In this document: one piece after another, positions 48,254 to 60,593 of the stretch | How the letters are laid out: each line of letters opens with the position of its first letter | Numbering within the stretch: the stretch's first letter is position 1 | NCBI RefSeq assembly: GCF_000718515.1 | Contig: NZ_JNZS01000033.1 | Location: 1 to 64,000 of the forward strand | Reading direction: 5' to 3' | Source of the DNA: Micromonospora parva | GTDB taxonomy: Bacteria > Actinomycetota > Actinomycetes > Mycobacteriales > Micromonosporaceae | Length of the DNA stretch: 64,000 bases | Translations under genes and position numbers: made by a program | The notes under the pieces: model-generated | What the model was told of the DNA's origin: nothing | What the model saw: the letters and a program-made list of their open reading frames with translations, nothing else | Database searches by the model: none

Positions 48254-49854
48254 GAGCGCGCCCCGCGCTGGCCGGCACCCGCAGCGGCACCCACCCCGTC
48301 GGCCGGTTCGGCGGGGTCGGCGGCGGCACGTCGACCGCCTCGGCGGGTCACCGCGCGCAGCACCATGACGTCCTCCCGACTGAGCCCGAGGGCGAACACC
48401 ACGGCCAGGTACGCCACCATGATCGCGGCGAGGCCGACAACGAGTTGCGCGGTCCACCCCTCGACCAGCCAGCGCACACCGAACCCCACACCCATCGCGA
48501 CCAGCGCGGCGACCAGGCCCTTGACCATGCCCGCCGTCACCGGCACCGTGTGCACCTGCGCTCGCACCTGCCAGACCCGGGCGACGTTCACCGCCGCCAG
48601 CGACACCGCCCAGGCCACCGCCGCGCCGAGAATGCCGTACGCCGGGATGAGCCAGAGGTTGAGCAGAACGTTGAGCAGCAGGGCGGCGAGGTTGTCCATC
48701 ATGTTCACCGAGACCCGGCCGGACATGTTCAGCAACGTCCCGCAGGGCCCGGTCGCGGCGTTGACCAGCTGACCGAGCGCCAGCACCACGGTGACCGCCG
48801 CGCCGCCGGCCAGGCCCGGCCCGCCGACCAGCCGCAGCAACTGCTCCGGGAAGACCAGTAACGCCACGAAGGCCGGCAGCGACAACCGCAGCACCCAACC
48901 GGTGGCGACCCGGTAGATGCGGCGCACCTCGTCCAGTCGACCCTGGTGGTAGAGGTGCGCCAGGTGCGGACCGAACGAGGCGTTGACCGGTGCCAGCACG
49001 AACACCGCGATGGTGACCAGCCGGGTCGCCACGTGGTAGACGCCGATCGCGTCGGGACCGTAGTCGAAGAAGCCGAGCAGCAACGCGTCCACCCAGATCA
49101 GCCCGGTGGACGACAGCGAGGAGACCCAGCTGACGGTGGAGAACCGGAACAGCTCCCCCGGCCGGTACGCGGGCCGGGCGGCGGGCACCCGGCGCACCAT
49201 CCGGGCGAGCGCCACCAGGGCGAACGCTGCGGCGCTCCAGCTCGCCACCACCAGTGCCCAGAACGCGCCGGTCAGGCCCGCCCCCAGGGCGAGTGCCAGC
49301 GCGGTGAGCGCCAACCGGGCGGCCGGCTCGTAGACCTGGCCGATGAGCGCGTAGGCCCGTTGGGTGCGCCAGCCCCGGGTGGCCGCGAGCGCTGCCTCGC
49401 ACACCGTCGAGGCGGGCAGGCACAGCGCCACCAGCCGTAGCCCGGTGGTGAGCTGCGGGTCGTGCAGGGCGTCGGCGAGCCACGGCGCGCCGACCGCCAG
49501 ACCAAGGGCGATCACCGTGGACGCGGCCGCCGAGATGCCGATCCCGAGCCGGATCGCGCCCCGGAGGGCGGCCGGCTCGTCGTCGGCGAGATGCACCGCC
49601 ACGAACCGGGTCAGCCCGGCCCGGAAACCGGAGAGCGAGAGCAACCCCAGCAGCGACAACACCGCGTAGACCTGGGCATACCGGCCGAGTTCGGGTACCC
49701 CCAGGGCCCGGGCCAGCAACAGCATGACCAGGAAGAGCGCCACCTGGCTGAGCACGGCGCTGGCCAGGTTCAGCACACCGCCGCGGGCCATACCGCGTAC
49801 CTGCTGGTCGCCGGCATCCGGCGCGGCCGGCGGCCGGCCGGTCACCTCGCGCAC
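48250..49854 (-). CDS. Polysaccharide flippase (Wzx/MATE-like)
   Basis: The 534-aa protein has about twelve to fourteen hydrophobic segments and the look of a lipid-linked oligosaccharide flippase: NLASAVLSQVALFLVMLLLARALGV near the start, FRFSTVSWVSSLSSTGLIWVD in the middle and NLAALLLNVLLNLWLIPAYG later. It would move undecaprenyl-linked repeat units across the membrane for polymerisation. GTG 49854 is used; GTG 49845 is also possible. It lies 22 nt after the chain-length regulator gene and overlaps the disrupted sulfotransferase gene. Confidence 0.88.
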   Translation of the reverse strand: MREVTGRPPAAPDAGDQQVRGMARGGVLNLASAVLSQVALFLVMLLLARALGVPELGRYAQVYAVLSLLGLLSLSGFRAGLTRFVAVHLADDEPAALRGAIRLGIGISAAASTVIALGLAVGAPWLADALHDPQLTTGLRLVALCLPASTVCEAALAATRGWRTQRAYALIGQVYEPAARLALTALALALGAGLTGAFWALVVASWSAAAFALVALARMVRRVPAARPAYRPGELFRFSTVSWVSSLSSTGLIWVDALLLGFFDYGPDAIGVYHVATRLVTIAVFVLAPVNASFGPHLAHLYHQGRLDEVRRIYRVATGWVLRLSLPAFVALLVFPEQLLRLVGGPGLAGGAAVTVVLALGQLVNAATGPCGTLLNMSGRVSVNMMDNLAALLLNVLLNLWLIPAYGILGAAVAWAVSLAAVNVARVWQVRAQVHTVPVTAGMVKGLVAALVAMGVGFGVRWLVEGWTAQLVVGLAAIMVAYLAVVFALGLSREDVMVLRAVTRRGGRRAAADPAEPADGVGAAAGAGQRGARS

Positions 49855-49876
49855 CCGGCGGCCCGTTCTCCGATGG

Positions 49877-50884
49877 TCACGGCCGTGCCGCGGTCACGGT
49901 CTCCGCCGGCAGCGCGGGGGCCGCGGTGCTCGCGGCCGCCGGGCGGGTGGCGGCTCGGCCCCGCGAAAGCAGTTCGAGTACGCCCACCAGCAGCACGCCG
50001 AGCAGCAGACCCGCACCGCCCACCGGCAGGGCGGTACGCACCAGCTCGGTCAGCCGGCTCACCTCGTGCGCCTCGCCGATGCTGGTCACCTGCTTCGGGT
50101 CGGCGGCCTGGGCCTGCGCCCGCGCCGCCTGCAACCCCTCCCGCGCCTGGGACAGCGCGTTGGTCGCCGCGTCCCGTTGGGCGAGCAGCGCCTGGTAGTC
50201 GGGGAGTTTCGGCCCCAGCTCGTCGAGCTTCTTCTGGGCGGCGGTGATCGCGCTCGTCGCCGCGTCGACGCCACGGCCGTTGCCGACCGCCTGCATGGAG
50301 AGCTGCTGCTGGCGCAGGCTGGTCAGCTCGCCCAGCGTCGCCTGGTAGATCCGGTCCGGCTGGGAGACCTTGTTCGCCTTCTCCCACTCGCCGATCGCCC
50401 TGGTCGCCGCTGTGACATCGGCGTTGGCCGCCTCGACCTCACCGGTGGCGATGCCGACCTGGGAGGAGAAGAGGAACGCCAGCGCCCGGGTGGTGGTGGC
50501 GGTCAGCACCGGCGCGACGGTCGCCCGGTCACCGGCGGTGTACGTCACCTCCAACTGGCTGCTCGCGCCGACCTGGCTGATGGCGAGCCCGTCGCGCAGC
50601 CGCTCCGGCGGCACCCCGGTGTCAGCGGCCACGTCGGCGAGGACCCGGGGTGAGGTGACCGCCGCGCCGAACGCCGCGACGAACTGGCTCGCCGCCTGCG
50701 TACCGGTGTACTGCGTCCCGGCCGTGCCACCCACCAGGGCCGGCGCCGCCACGTACGCGGTTCCGCTGAACTGCTGTGGCGCGAGCAGGACGATGGCGGC
50801 CGCGGCCCCGGTGGCGAGTACCGGCACCCCCACGAGTACCCAGAGGCGCCGCCGGGCGACCCGCAGGTAGTCGACGATCTCCAC
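49877..50884 (-). CDS. Wzz-type polysaccharide chain-length regulator
   Basis: The 335-aa protein has the polysaccharide co-polymerase layout: short cytosolic start MEIVDYLRVARRRLW, first membrane helix, a large extracytoplasmic coiled-coil region (about residues 35-265, with EKANKVSQPDRIYQATLGEL and AQKKLDELGPKLPDY) and a second helix near 280. No C-terminal tyrosine kinase domain is attached, so regulation by autophosphorylation is not evident here. It sits between polymerase and flippase genes, 24 nt after the former. Confidence 0.88.
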   Translation of the reverse strand: MEIVDYLRVARRRLWVLVGVPVLATGAAAAIVLLAPQQFSGTAYVAAPALVGGTAGTQYTGTQAASQFVAAFGAAVTSPRVLADVAADTGVPPERLRDGLAISQVGASSQLEVTYTAGDRATVAPVLTATTTRALAFLFSSQVGIATGEVEAANADVTAATRAIGEWEKANKVSQPDRIYQATLGELTSLRQQQLSMQAVGNGRGVDAATSAITAAQKKLDELGPKLPDYQALLAQRDAATNALSQAREGLQAARAQAQAADPKQVTSIGEAHEVSRLTELVRTALPVGGAGLLLGVLLVGVLELLSRGRAATRPAAASTAAPALPAETVTAARP

Positions 50885-50908
50885 TTTTTCCCCAATGCTG
50901 TCGTTCAG

Positions 50909-52333
50909 TCAAACCGGGACGGACGTGCGTCGTGGCTGCTCGCCGGTCAGGTGCGGAGCCGGTTGGCGGGCGATCACACTGGCCGCCGCGGCGAACGCGA
51001 CGAAGTACCAGAGGGTGACCACGTTGGATATCACGTTGGAGGCGGCGCTGACCGCCACGAAGGCGGCGGCGCAGCCGGTGAACCCGACCGCGACGCCACG
51101 CTCGAAGCTGCCCGGAGGGGCCCGCCGCAGCGCGGTCCGGGCGGTGTACAGAAAGGCGAACAGCATCAGCAGGTACGCCCCGAGACCCAGCAACCCGGTC
51201 TCCACGTACGCCCGCAGGAAGTCGTTGTGCGGCTTCTTCGCCTCGTCGGTCTCGCGCTGGGTCATGTTCGGTCCGATGCCGGTCACCGGGTTCCGGTCGG
51301 CCAGCGTGACGATCTCGGTCCAGTAGCTGATCCGCCACTGCAGGGTGTTTCCGGTCGGGTCGCCACCGACCGCGCGGGACACGCCGAGTTGGGCGAACCG
51401 TTCGCCGACGGCGGGCACCAGTGCCACCCCGGCGACCGCCACCACGCAGAGGGTGACCAGCATCCGCTTGCTGCGATGCAGCACCGCGACCACGATCAGG
51501 CCGATCGCCGCGCCGAGCAGGGCGCTTCGGGTGTTGGTGAGCAGCAGGAACAGCAGCGAGAGCGCGAGCAGCACGCCGAGGGACGCCCGCAGTCGACGGT
51601 CCAGGAAGCGGTACACCGCGAACCCGAAGATCACCATGAACATCAGGTACCGGCCGAACGTGGTCGACTGGCTGAACGTGCCGCTGATCCGGGTGAAGTC
51701 GCCCTTCACCTCGGCCGGCGGGTTGCCCAGCAGCGACAGGACGACGGTGTAGCCCAACGCCAGCACCAGTGAGGCGTAGCAGGCGAGCAGGACCCGACGG
51801 ATCGCCGCGGTGTCCGGCATGAGCTGTTCCAGCACCACGAACATCACCACCACGGTGAGGATCCGCAGCGCCTCCAACAGGCTGTTCGCCGGTCGGCTGG
51901 CACCGAGGGCGCTGACCACGCTGCTGGCACCGACGAGCAGCATCGCCCAGCTCAGCGGGGAACCGCGCAGCCGCCCGTGCCGGCTGAGCTGTGCGGCCAG
52001 CCAGAGCCCGGCGGCGAGGAGGAACAGCACCGCGAGCAGTGTGGAGGGGTCCGCCGCCCGGGCCGTTCCGGCGGAGTTGGCCTGGCCGGCGCTCGGTCCG
52101 GTCAGCTTGAACAGGTCCACGCAGGAACGCACCGCGAGCATCAGCAGCACGTACCCGGCGAACCGGGTCAGCGCGAGCACGGCCACCGCGATCCCCGCTA
52201 CCACCGCGAGTGGCAGCACCATGCCCCGACGGTCACCGGCCGCCATGGAGACACCGGCGATTACCGCCACGACCGCGGCGGCCAGCGCCGCGCCGCCGGT
52301 GAGGAGGCGGGTCGGGTCGAGCCGCCTGGTCAT
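50909..52333 (-). CDS. O-antigen ligase/polymerase-like membrane protein (Wzy type)
   Basis: The 474-aa polytopic protein, with about twelve hydrophobic segments, carries the Wzy_C-type loop motif GIGPNMTQRETDEAKKPHNDFLRAYVETGLLGL, here described by its key HND and GLLG residues. Such proteins polymerise or transfer lipid-linked glycans on the outer face of the membrane. ATG 52333 is chosen because MTRRLDPTRLL directly precedes the first helix; in-frame GTGs at 52366 and 52375 are alternatives. It forms a run with chain-length regulator, flippase and sulfotransferase genes. Confidence 0.86.
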   Translation of the reverse strand: MTRRLDPTRLLTGGAALAAAVVAVIAGVSMAAGDRRGMVLPLAVVAGIAVAVLALTRFAGYVLLMLAVRSCVDLFKLTGPSAGQANSAGTARAADPSTLLAVLFLLAAGLWLAAQLSRHGRLRGSPLSWAMLLVGASSVVSALGASRPANSLLEALRILTVVVMFVVLEQLMPDTAAIRRVLLACYASLVLALGYTVVLSLLGNPPAEVKGDFTRISGTFSQSTTFGRYLMFMVIFGFAVYRFLDRRLRASLGVLLALSLLFLLLTNTRSALLGAAIGLIVVAVLHRSKRMLVTLCVVAVAGVALVPAVGERFAQLGVSRAVGGDPTGNTLQWRISYWTEIVTLADRNPVTGIGPNMTQRETDEAKKPHNDFLRAYVETGLLGLGAYLLMLFAFLYTARTALRRAPPGSFERGVAVGFTGCAAAFVAVSAASNVISNVVTLWYFVAFAAAASVIARQPAPHLTGEQPRRTSVPV

Positions 52334-52545
52334 GAGCGGAGTGACCTGCTGCGTGTGTTGTTCCACTGATCCCACTGAACTGAATCGGCGCTGCCCGGCC
52401 GCTGCCGGGCGCGGCCAACCGATGTCCTCCCGGCACAAGATCGGTTCAATCTAGCCCTGTCCCCTCGACGGTAGAAGGGGCCGTTGCGCCGACTGTTGCG
52501 TCCTCCGCCGGGTTGACCCCCGCTCCCCCGGCGAACACCGCCCGG

Positions 52546-53862
52546 TCAGTCGGCGGCCGCCGCGCGTCGTGCCCTGCCCCGTCGTCCCGGCTCCGGTGCC
52601 AGGCGAAGGTAGAGCTGCTCCAACTCGCGGGCGGCGGTGTCCCAGCTGTACCTGCCGGTGACCCGCTCGCCCAGTGCCACGGCACCGGCCCGTTCGCCCG
52701 GCAGGTCGGCGAGCAGCGACGTCAGCGCCCGGAACAGGTCGTCCTCGTCGCCGTCGCGGAACAACCGCCCTCCGGCGGCGTCGGCGCTCAGCACCTCGAC
52801 GTGCGGCGCGATGTCGCTCGCGACGATCGGCAGCCCGTACGCGGCAGCCTCCAGCAACGTCAACGGCAGCCCTTCCAGCCGGGACGGTTGGACGAATCCG
52901 GCCGCACCGGAGTACAGCTCGGCGAGCAGGTCGCCGTAGGCGAACCCGGTGAAGACGATCCGGTCGTCCGCCCCGGCTTCACGGCGCAGCCGGTCCACGA
53001 AGTCGTCGGTGAACGACGACCCGCCGACGATCGCCAGGCGCATCGGGGTCTCGGTGCGCCGGAAGGCCCGGATCAGCAGGTCGGCCGCCTTCTCCGGCAC
53101 CAGCCGCCCGACCAGCAGCAGGTAGCCGCCGGGGGTCAGCCCGAACCGGTCCTGGATCTGCCGGGTCCGTGCCGTTCGGGCCGGGTTCACGCCGTTCGGG
53201 ATGTAGGTCGTCGGGCTGCCGAACCGGGTGCTGTAGTGGGCGGCGAGCCCCTGGGAGACGGCCACCCGCTGGTGCGGGACGTACCCGCTGAACCAGTGGG
53301 CGCTGCCCAGCACCGCCCGGGCGGCGAGCCCCCACTTGCCCCGCTGGTTGTCCAGTCCGTGCACTGTCAGCACCACCCGCGCCCGGGACAGGGCGCGCGG
53401 GAGCGGGGCGACCAGGGCCGGCCCGAGCCCGTGGTAGTGCACGATGTCGGGCCGCGCGGTCATCGCCGCCATGGTCGAGGTCGCCGCGTGCACGATGGCG
53501 TCGAGGTGCTTGCTCGCGATCGTGTGGGTCTGGCGCAGCCGCACCCCCCGGTAGCCGTCGGCGGGTGTCTCGCCGTAGCTGCGGCGGCAGTAGACGGTGA
53601 CCTCGTGCCCGTAGCCGGCGAGCCGGCTGGCCATCTCCTCCACGTGCCGTTCGATCCCGCCGTAGGTCGCCGGCATCCCCTTCTGGCCGATCATCGCGAT
53701 CCGCAGCGGACGCCAGCTCGCGCCCGCTGCGGCGCTGTCCCGTCCGGCGGCCCACGCGTCGAGCGCCTGCCGCGCCGCGACACCCTCGCCCCGCTGCCGG
53801 GGAATCGCAGAATGTCCGGTGCCCTGGTCCACATTGTCGGTCTGCAGGTCGGGGTGGGCCAC
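52546..53862 (-). CDS. GT4-family glycosyltransferase (second)
   Basis: The 438-aa GT-B enzyme has an N-terminal acceptor domain beginning RIAMIGQKGMPATYGGIERH, a pattern typical of actinobacterial exopolysaccharide transferases. The donor-site motifs are LLVGRLVPEKAADLLIRAF and E-x7-E in SRLEGLPLTLLEAAAYGLP. GTG 53862 is selected because GGGAG lies six bases upstream; the first 45 residues are an unusual polar extension. It is the most upstream gene of the minus-strand polymer genes. No priming phosphoglycosyltransferase gene is present in the window. Confidence 0.88.
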   Translation of the reverse strand: MAHPDLQTDNVDQGTGHSAIPRQRGEGVAARQALDAWAAGRDSAAAGASWRPLRIAMIGQKGMPATYGGIERHVEEMASRLAGYGHEVTVYCRRSYGETPADGYRGVRLRQTHTIASKHLDAIVHAATSTMAAMTARPDIVHYHGLGPALVAPLPRALSRARVVLTVHGLDNQRGKWGLAARAVLGSAHWFSGYVPHQRVAVSQGLAAHYSTRFGSPTTYIPNGVNPARTARTRQIQDRFGLTPGGYLLLVGRLVPEKAADLLIRAFRRTETPMRLAIVGGSSFTDDFVDRLRREAGADDRIVFTGFAYGDLLAELYSGAAGFVQPSRLEGLPLTLLEAAAYGLPIVASDIAPHVEVLSADAAGGRLFRDGDEDDLFRALTSLLADLPGERAGAVALGERVTGRYSWDTAARELEQLYLRLAPEPGRRGRARRAAAAD

Positions 53863-53988
53863 GATGACTCCCTGCGTGACTAGGTGCGCGCCCGCGCCCG
53901 GGCAGATCAACACCTTGCCATGAACGGGCCCGTCCGCCAGCCGATCATCCAGACAAAAAAATCATCGGTGGGATTCGTGGCTCGTGAC

Positions 53989-54006
53989 ATGCCATCCGGA
54001 TGACAT
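53989..54006. promoter_or_regulatory. 18-bp palindrome upstream of glycosyltransferase gene
   Basis: ATGCCATCCGGATGACAT is symmetric at 16 of 18 positions. It lies 127 nt upstream of the glycosyltransferase start in a 232-nt gap that also contains a run of seven A's (T's on the coding strand). The palindrome could be an operator for the polysaccharide genes; the T run could belong to a terminator of the upstream sulfur operon, though no clear stem precedes it. Confidence 0.35.
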
Positions 54007-54094
54007 CTACGCGGACGGCTGTCAAACCAGGTCGACCAGCGGATGAACAGCCGCAACGGCTTGCGTCCCACCGCGCGCGCCAGGCGGCCGGGTG

Positions 54095-54973
54095 TCAGTG
54101 GCGGGGCGACGATCCGCTCGGTTCGGACGCTCTCCTGGTGTGCAGGACGGTCAGCGTCACGGTGATCGCGGCGGCGACGCCGACGCCGGCCCAGAGCAGC
54201 GGCCTGGTCCGCAGGTCGTCGGGCAGTTGCTGACCGAGGACGAAGACGCCCATCACCACCACGAACCAGCCGAACGCCTTGCGCAGGATGTCCGCCGGGA
54301 TCCGCTCGGTGAGTCGTCCACCTGCCAGGCTGCCGGCGACGGCAGCGACGGTGACCGCTGCCGCGAGGCCCCAGTTGATGTCCACTCCGGCCAGATAGCC
54401 GGCCAGGCCGGCGAACGACTTCATGGCGATGACCACCAGCGAGGTGCCGACCGCTACCGGCATCGGCAGGCCACCGAGCAGCGCCAGGGCGGGCACCACC
54501 AGGAAGCCGCCGCCCGCGCCGACCAGGCCGGTCACCAGGCCGACCACCACACCGTCGAGGATCACCCGTGGCACCGGCAGCTCGTGTGGCACCACGGTGC
54601 CGGCGGCCTCGCGTCGGCCACGGATCATCGCCACCGCGGTGGCCAGCATCATCACCGCGAACCCGGTGAGCAGGATTCCGGCGGGGATGAGCCCGGCCAG
54701 GCGACCACCGGCGTAGGCGCCGGTCATGCCGGCGAGACCGAAGATCAGGCCGGTGCGCCAGCGCACCCGGTGGGCGCGGACGTGCGGGATGACGCCCACC
54801 AGGCTGGTGGCGCCGACGACGAGCAGCGACGTCGCGATGGCCTCCTTCGCGGGCAGATCGGCGACGTAGACCAGCAGCGGTACGGCGAGGATCGAGCCGC
54901 CCCCGCCCAACAGCCCGAGGCTGACCCCGATCAGCACGGCCAGCCCGACGGTCAGCGCCACTGTGGCGGTCAT
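54095..54973 (-). CDS. TSUP (TauE/SafE) sulfur-anion exporter
   Basis: The 292-aa membrane protein belongs to the TauE/SafE family: glycine-rich helix 1 (GVSLGLLGGGGSILAVPLLVY), the repeated half VTGLVGAGGGFLVVPALALLGG and about eight hydrophobic segments. Within this operon it most likely exports sulfite or thiosulfate generated by persulfide oxidation. ATG 54973 overlaps the rhodanese stop (ATGA). It is the last gene of the CstR-type operon. Confidence 0.9.
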   Translation of the reverse strand: MTATVALTVGLAVLIGVSLGLLGGGGSILAVPLLVYVADLPAKEAIATSLLVVGATSLVGVIPHVRAHRVRWRTGLIFGLAGMTGAYAGGRLAGLIPAGILLTGFAVMMLATAVAMIRGRREAAGTVVPHELPVPRVILDGVVVGLVTGLVGAGGGFLVVPALALLGGLPMPVAVGTSLVVIAMKSFAGLAGYLAGVDINWGLAAAVTVAAVAGSLAGGRLTERIPADILRKAFGWFVVVMGVFVLGQQLPDDLRTRPLLWAGVGVAAAITVTLTVLHTRRASEPSGSSPRH

Positions 54974-55569
54974 GCCCGCTCCACGGGGCTCCCACGCAGC
55001 TGGCCCATGACGGTGTCGAGGTCGCGGCTGGCACCCCGGTTGTAGGGCAGCTTGCCGAGCAACATCCCCATGGCGCAGGTGTTGGTGACGGCAGCGACGG
55101 TCAAGCCGGCGCCGATGGCCCCGGCCACCCACTTGAGCTGCGGCACGAACACCGAGGCGAGAATGCTGACCAGCACGATCGAGCCGGCCACCAGGCGGAC
55201 CTGACGTTCGAGGTCCCAGCGGGGCACGCCCCGCGTGACCGGCGCGTCGGCCGCCTGCCAGGACATGATGCCGCCGTCCAGCACCGTCAGGTTGGGCAGG
55301 CCGACCCCCGCCAGGGCCTGCTGGGCCTGGCGGGCGCGGGCACCGGAGCGGCAGACCAGAACGACGTCCTCGTCCAGCTGGTCGCGCAACTCCCGGCGGT
55401 GCTCCTTGAGCAGGTCGAGCGGCACGTTGTAGGAGCCGGGGATGTGCGCCGTCTCGAACTCCGCCGGGGTACGCACGTCCAGCACCCGGGGCGCATGACC
55501 GGATTCGATCAGTTCGCGAAGGCCGGTGGCGTCGAGCGTGGCAGGGCGCGCGGTCTCGGAAGTACTCAC
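54970..55569 (-). CDS. Rhodanese with C-terminal DUF2892 membrane domain
   Basis: The 199-aa protein has an N-terminal rhodanese domain (about residues 10-110; RVLDVRTPAEFETAHIPGSYN) with active-site Cys in CRSGARA, joined to a DUF2892 region of two hydrophobic helices (about 125-180). It should carry persulfide sulfur on the active-site Cys close to the membrane and pass it to sulfite or thiol acceptors. GTG 55569 has GGAG upstream. It lies between the persulfide dioxygenase-rhodanese gene and the TSUP exporter gene, as in known CstR regulons. Confidence 0.9.
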   Translation of the reverse strand: MSTSETARPATLDATGLRELIESGHAPRVLDVRTPAEFETAHIPGSYNVPLDLLKEHRRELRDQLDEDVVLVCRSGARARQAQQALAGVGLPNLTVLDGGIMSWQAADAPVTRGVPRWDLERQVRLVAGSIVLVSILASVFVPQLKWVAGAIGAGLTVAAVTNTCAMGMLLGKLPYNRGASRDLDTVMGQLRGSPVERA

Positions 55570-55661
55570 TTACTCCGCTTTCTTGGATGGGGTGTCAGCT
55601 GTCACGGCAGGGGAAGCCGGCCGGCGGCGGTGGCGTCGGCCGGTGGTGCGGACTGTTCCGG

Positions 55662-57062
55662 TCAGGCAGCGGTGACCAGGTCCAGGCCGGCGGTCCGGGC
55701 GTGCCCGAACGCGTCGTCGACCACGACCACCTCGCGGCCGGCGTTCGTCAGGAGAGAGGCGGCGACGGTGGCCCGGTAGCCCGAGCCGCAGTGCACCCAG
55801 ACGGTGCCCGTCGGGACGTCGGCCAGCCGCCGGGGCAGGTCGGGCAGCGGGATGTGCGCGGCGCCGTCAATGTGGCCGGCCCGCCACTCGTTGGTCATCC
55901 GCACGTCGAGGATCACGTCCGCGCCGGGCAGACCGGCCGGGATCTGGCCCTTCCGCGCCGCCGCGAGGGCCCCGAAGTCCGCCATCCGCAGCTCGCGCAG
56001 CTGACCGGGGTCAGTCGCCCAGCGCGTGGCGTCGCCGGTGGCCTGCGCGGCGGGACGGTCGATACCGATGCGGACCAGTTCACGTTGGGCGTCGGCGACC
56101 TGCTGCGGTGTCTCGGCGAGCAGGGTGATCGGCACCCCCCACTCGATCAGCCAACCGAGCCAGGTGGCCATCGGACCGTCCAGACCGAGACTGACAGTGC
56201 CGGCCAGGTGCGAGGCGGCGTACGCCTTGCGGTGGCGCAGGTCCACCACCCACTCCCCTGCTGTCATCCGCTCGCGTAGTTCGGCGGCGTCGGCGCGGGT
56301 CACCGGCGTGAGGTCGACCGGGGCCGGGCCGGCGGCGTTGGCCACCCCCATGTGGGCGTAGTACGCCGGGTAGGCGTCGAGGCCGGCGAGGGTCTCGGTG
56401 ACGAAGTCGTCAGCGGCCAGGCGCAGGACGGGGTTCTTCTCCTTCTCCCGGCCGATGGTCGACTCTGGAGCGTCGGCCTGACTGGCCGAACAGAAGCTGC
56501 CGAACCCGTGCGTGGGCCACACCTGCGCACCCTCGGGCAGCAGATCCGCCAGCCGTTTCGCCGAGGCGTGCTGCTGCTGGGCCAACTCGTGGGCGTGCTG
56601 CTGGCCCAGCAGGTCGGTACGGCCCGTCGTGCCGAACAGCAGCGACCCGCCGGTGAAGACGCCGGTTGCCTCCCAGCCGCCGTCGGTGGCCACGTCCAGG
56701 ACGTACGACAGGTGGTGGAAGGTGTGGCCCGGCGTGCCGATCACCCGCAGGCGCAGGGAGTCGGAGACGCTCACCTGGTCGCCGTCGGCGACCGACGTCC
56801 GCGCGAAGCCGACCTCGTCGGCCCCTGCCACCAGGTAGTGCGCGCCGGTGATCCGCGCGAGTTCCAGCCCGCCGGAAACGTAGTCGTTGTGCAGGTGCGT
56901 CTCCAGGACGTGGGTGATCCGCACGCCCTTCTCCCCCGCCAGGTACATGATCCGGTCGATGTCGCGCTGGGGGTCGACCACGATCGCGACCTGCCCGTCC
57001 GAGGCCAGGTAGCTGCGATCGCCGAGGGCGGACGTGGCGACGACGGAAACCTCAACTGACAT
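55662..57062 (-). CDS. Persulfide dioxygenase-rhodanese fusion (CstB/ETHE1-like)
   Basis: The 466-aa protein combines an ETHE1-like metallo-beta-lactamase domain (THLHNDYVSGGLELA metal motif, GTPGHTFHHLSYVL, then PTHGFGSFC) with two C-terminal rhodanese domains. The first rhodanese (AGEWVVDLRHRKAYAASHLAG) lacks an obvious active Cys; the last one has VHCGSGYRA with the Cys. It should oxidise low-molecular-weight persulfides to sulfite or thiosulfate in the cytosol. ATG 57062 follows AAAGGAG. A palindromic CstR-type operator lies 20 nt upstream of the start. Confidence 0.92.
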   Translation of the reverse strand: MSVEVSVVATSALGDRSYLASDGQVAIVVDPQRDIDRIMYLAGEKGVRITHVLETHLHNDYVSGGLELARITGAHYLVAGADEVGFARTSVADGDQVSVSDSLRLRVIGTPGHTFHHLSYVLDVATDGGWEATGVFTGGSLLFGTTGRTDLLGQQHAHELAQQQHASAKRLADLLPEGAQVWPTHGFGSFCSASQADAPESTIGREKEKNPVLRLAADDFVTETLAGLDAYPAYYAHMGVANAAGPAPVDLTPVTRADAAELRERMTAGEWVVDLRHRKAYAASHLAGTVSLGLDGPMATWLGWLIEWGVPITLLAETPQQVADAQRELVRIGIDRPAAQATGDATRWATDPGQLRELRMADFGALAAARKGQIPAGLPGADVILDVRMTNEWRAGHIDGAAHIPLPDLPRRLADVPTGTVWVHCGSGYRATVAASLLTNAGREVVVVDDAFGHARTAGLDLVTAA

Positions 57063-57081
57063 GTCCTGCGCTCCTTTCCGG

Positions 57082-57097
57082 ATACCCCGGGGGGTAT
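57082..57097. promoter_or_regulatory. CstR/CsoR operator of the persulfide dioxygenase gene
   Basis: ATACCCCGGGGGGTAT is a perfect palindrome with arms ATACCCC/GGGGTAT around GG. This is the CsoR-superfamily operator type, located 20 nt upstream of the dioxygenase start. Confidence 0.8.
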
Positions 57098-57254
57098 GTG
57101 GACGACACACTGCTGCCTGGTTCTTCACCCACACTGTTCCCGCCCACACCATTGCCAGTCGGCGCGGCGGACCCTCGGGCACGATGAGCCCGCCGCGCCA
57201 CACCTCGACGGGACGGTCCGGGCCCGCCCCCGAGAGGGCGAACCCGGGAACGCC

Positions 57255-57653
<399 letters not shown>

Positions 57654-57665
57654 CGGTGCTACCTG

Positions 57666-60432
<2,767 letters not shown>

Positions 60433-60513
60433 GTTTTGGGCCGACCCGAGGTACCCCAAGGGTGGACGATTCACCCGAGGTTAACCTGCGGGGGAAGAAA
60501 AAGCGGACAGCCA

Positions 60514-60540
60514 TGTCGAGAAGTCCCGACCGGCTCCGTC
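60514..60540 (+). promoter_or_regulatory. ECF42-type promoter
   Basis: TGTCGA at 60514-60519 and CGTC at 60537-60540, spaced by 17 nt, match the TGTCGA and CG(A/T)C elements I recall as reported for ECF42 sigma factors. The promoter precedes the DGPF gene, whose downstream partner is an ECF42 sigma factor, implying positive autoregulation. Confidence 0.65.
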
Positions 60541-60593
60541 CCCGGGGTGAACGTGACCACGATGGGTCGCAGCCAGCTTCAAGGAGCATCACG

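Noticed and set aside
53907..54094. Open frame continuing from the TSUP region into the intergenic gap
   Set aside because: It is in a different frame from the TSUP protein, has no start or ribosome site of its own, and shows no conserved motif.
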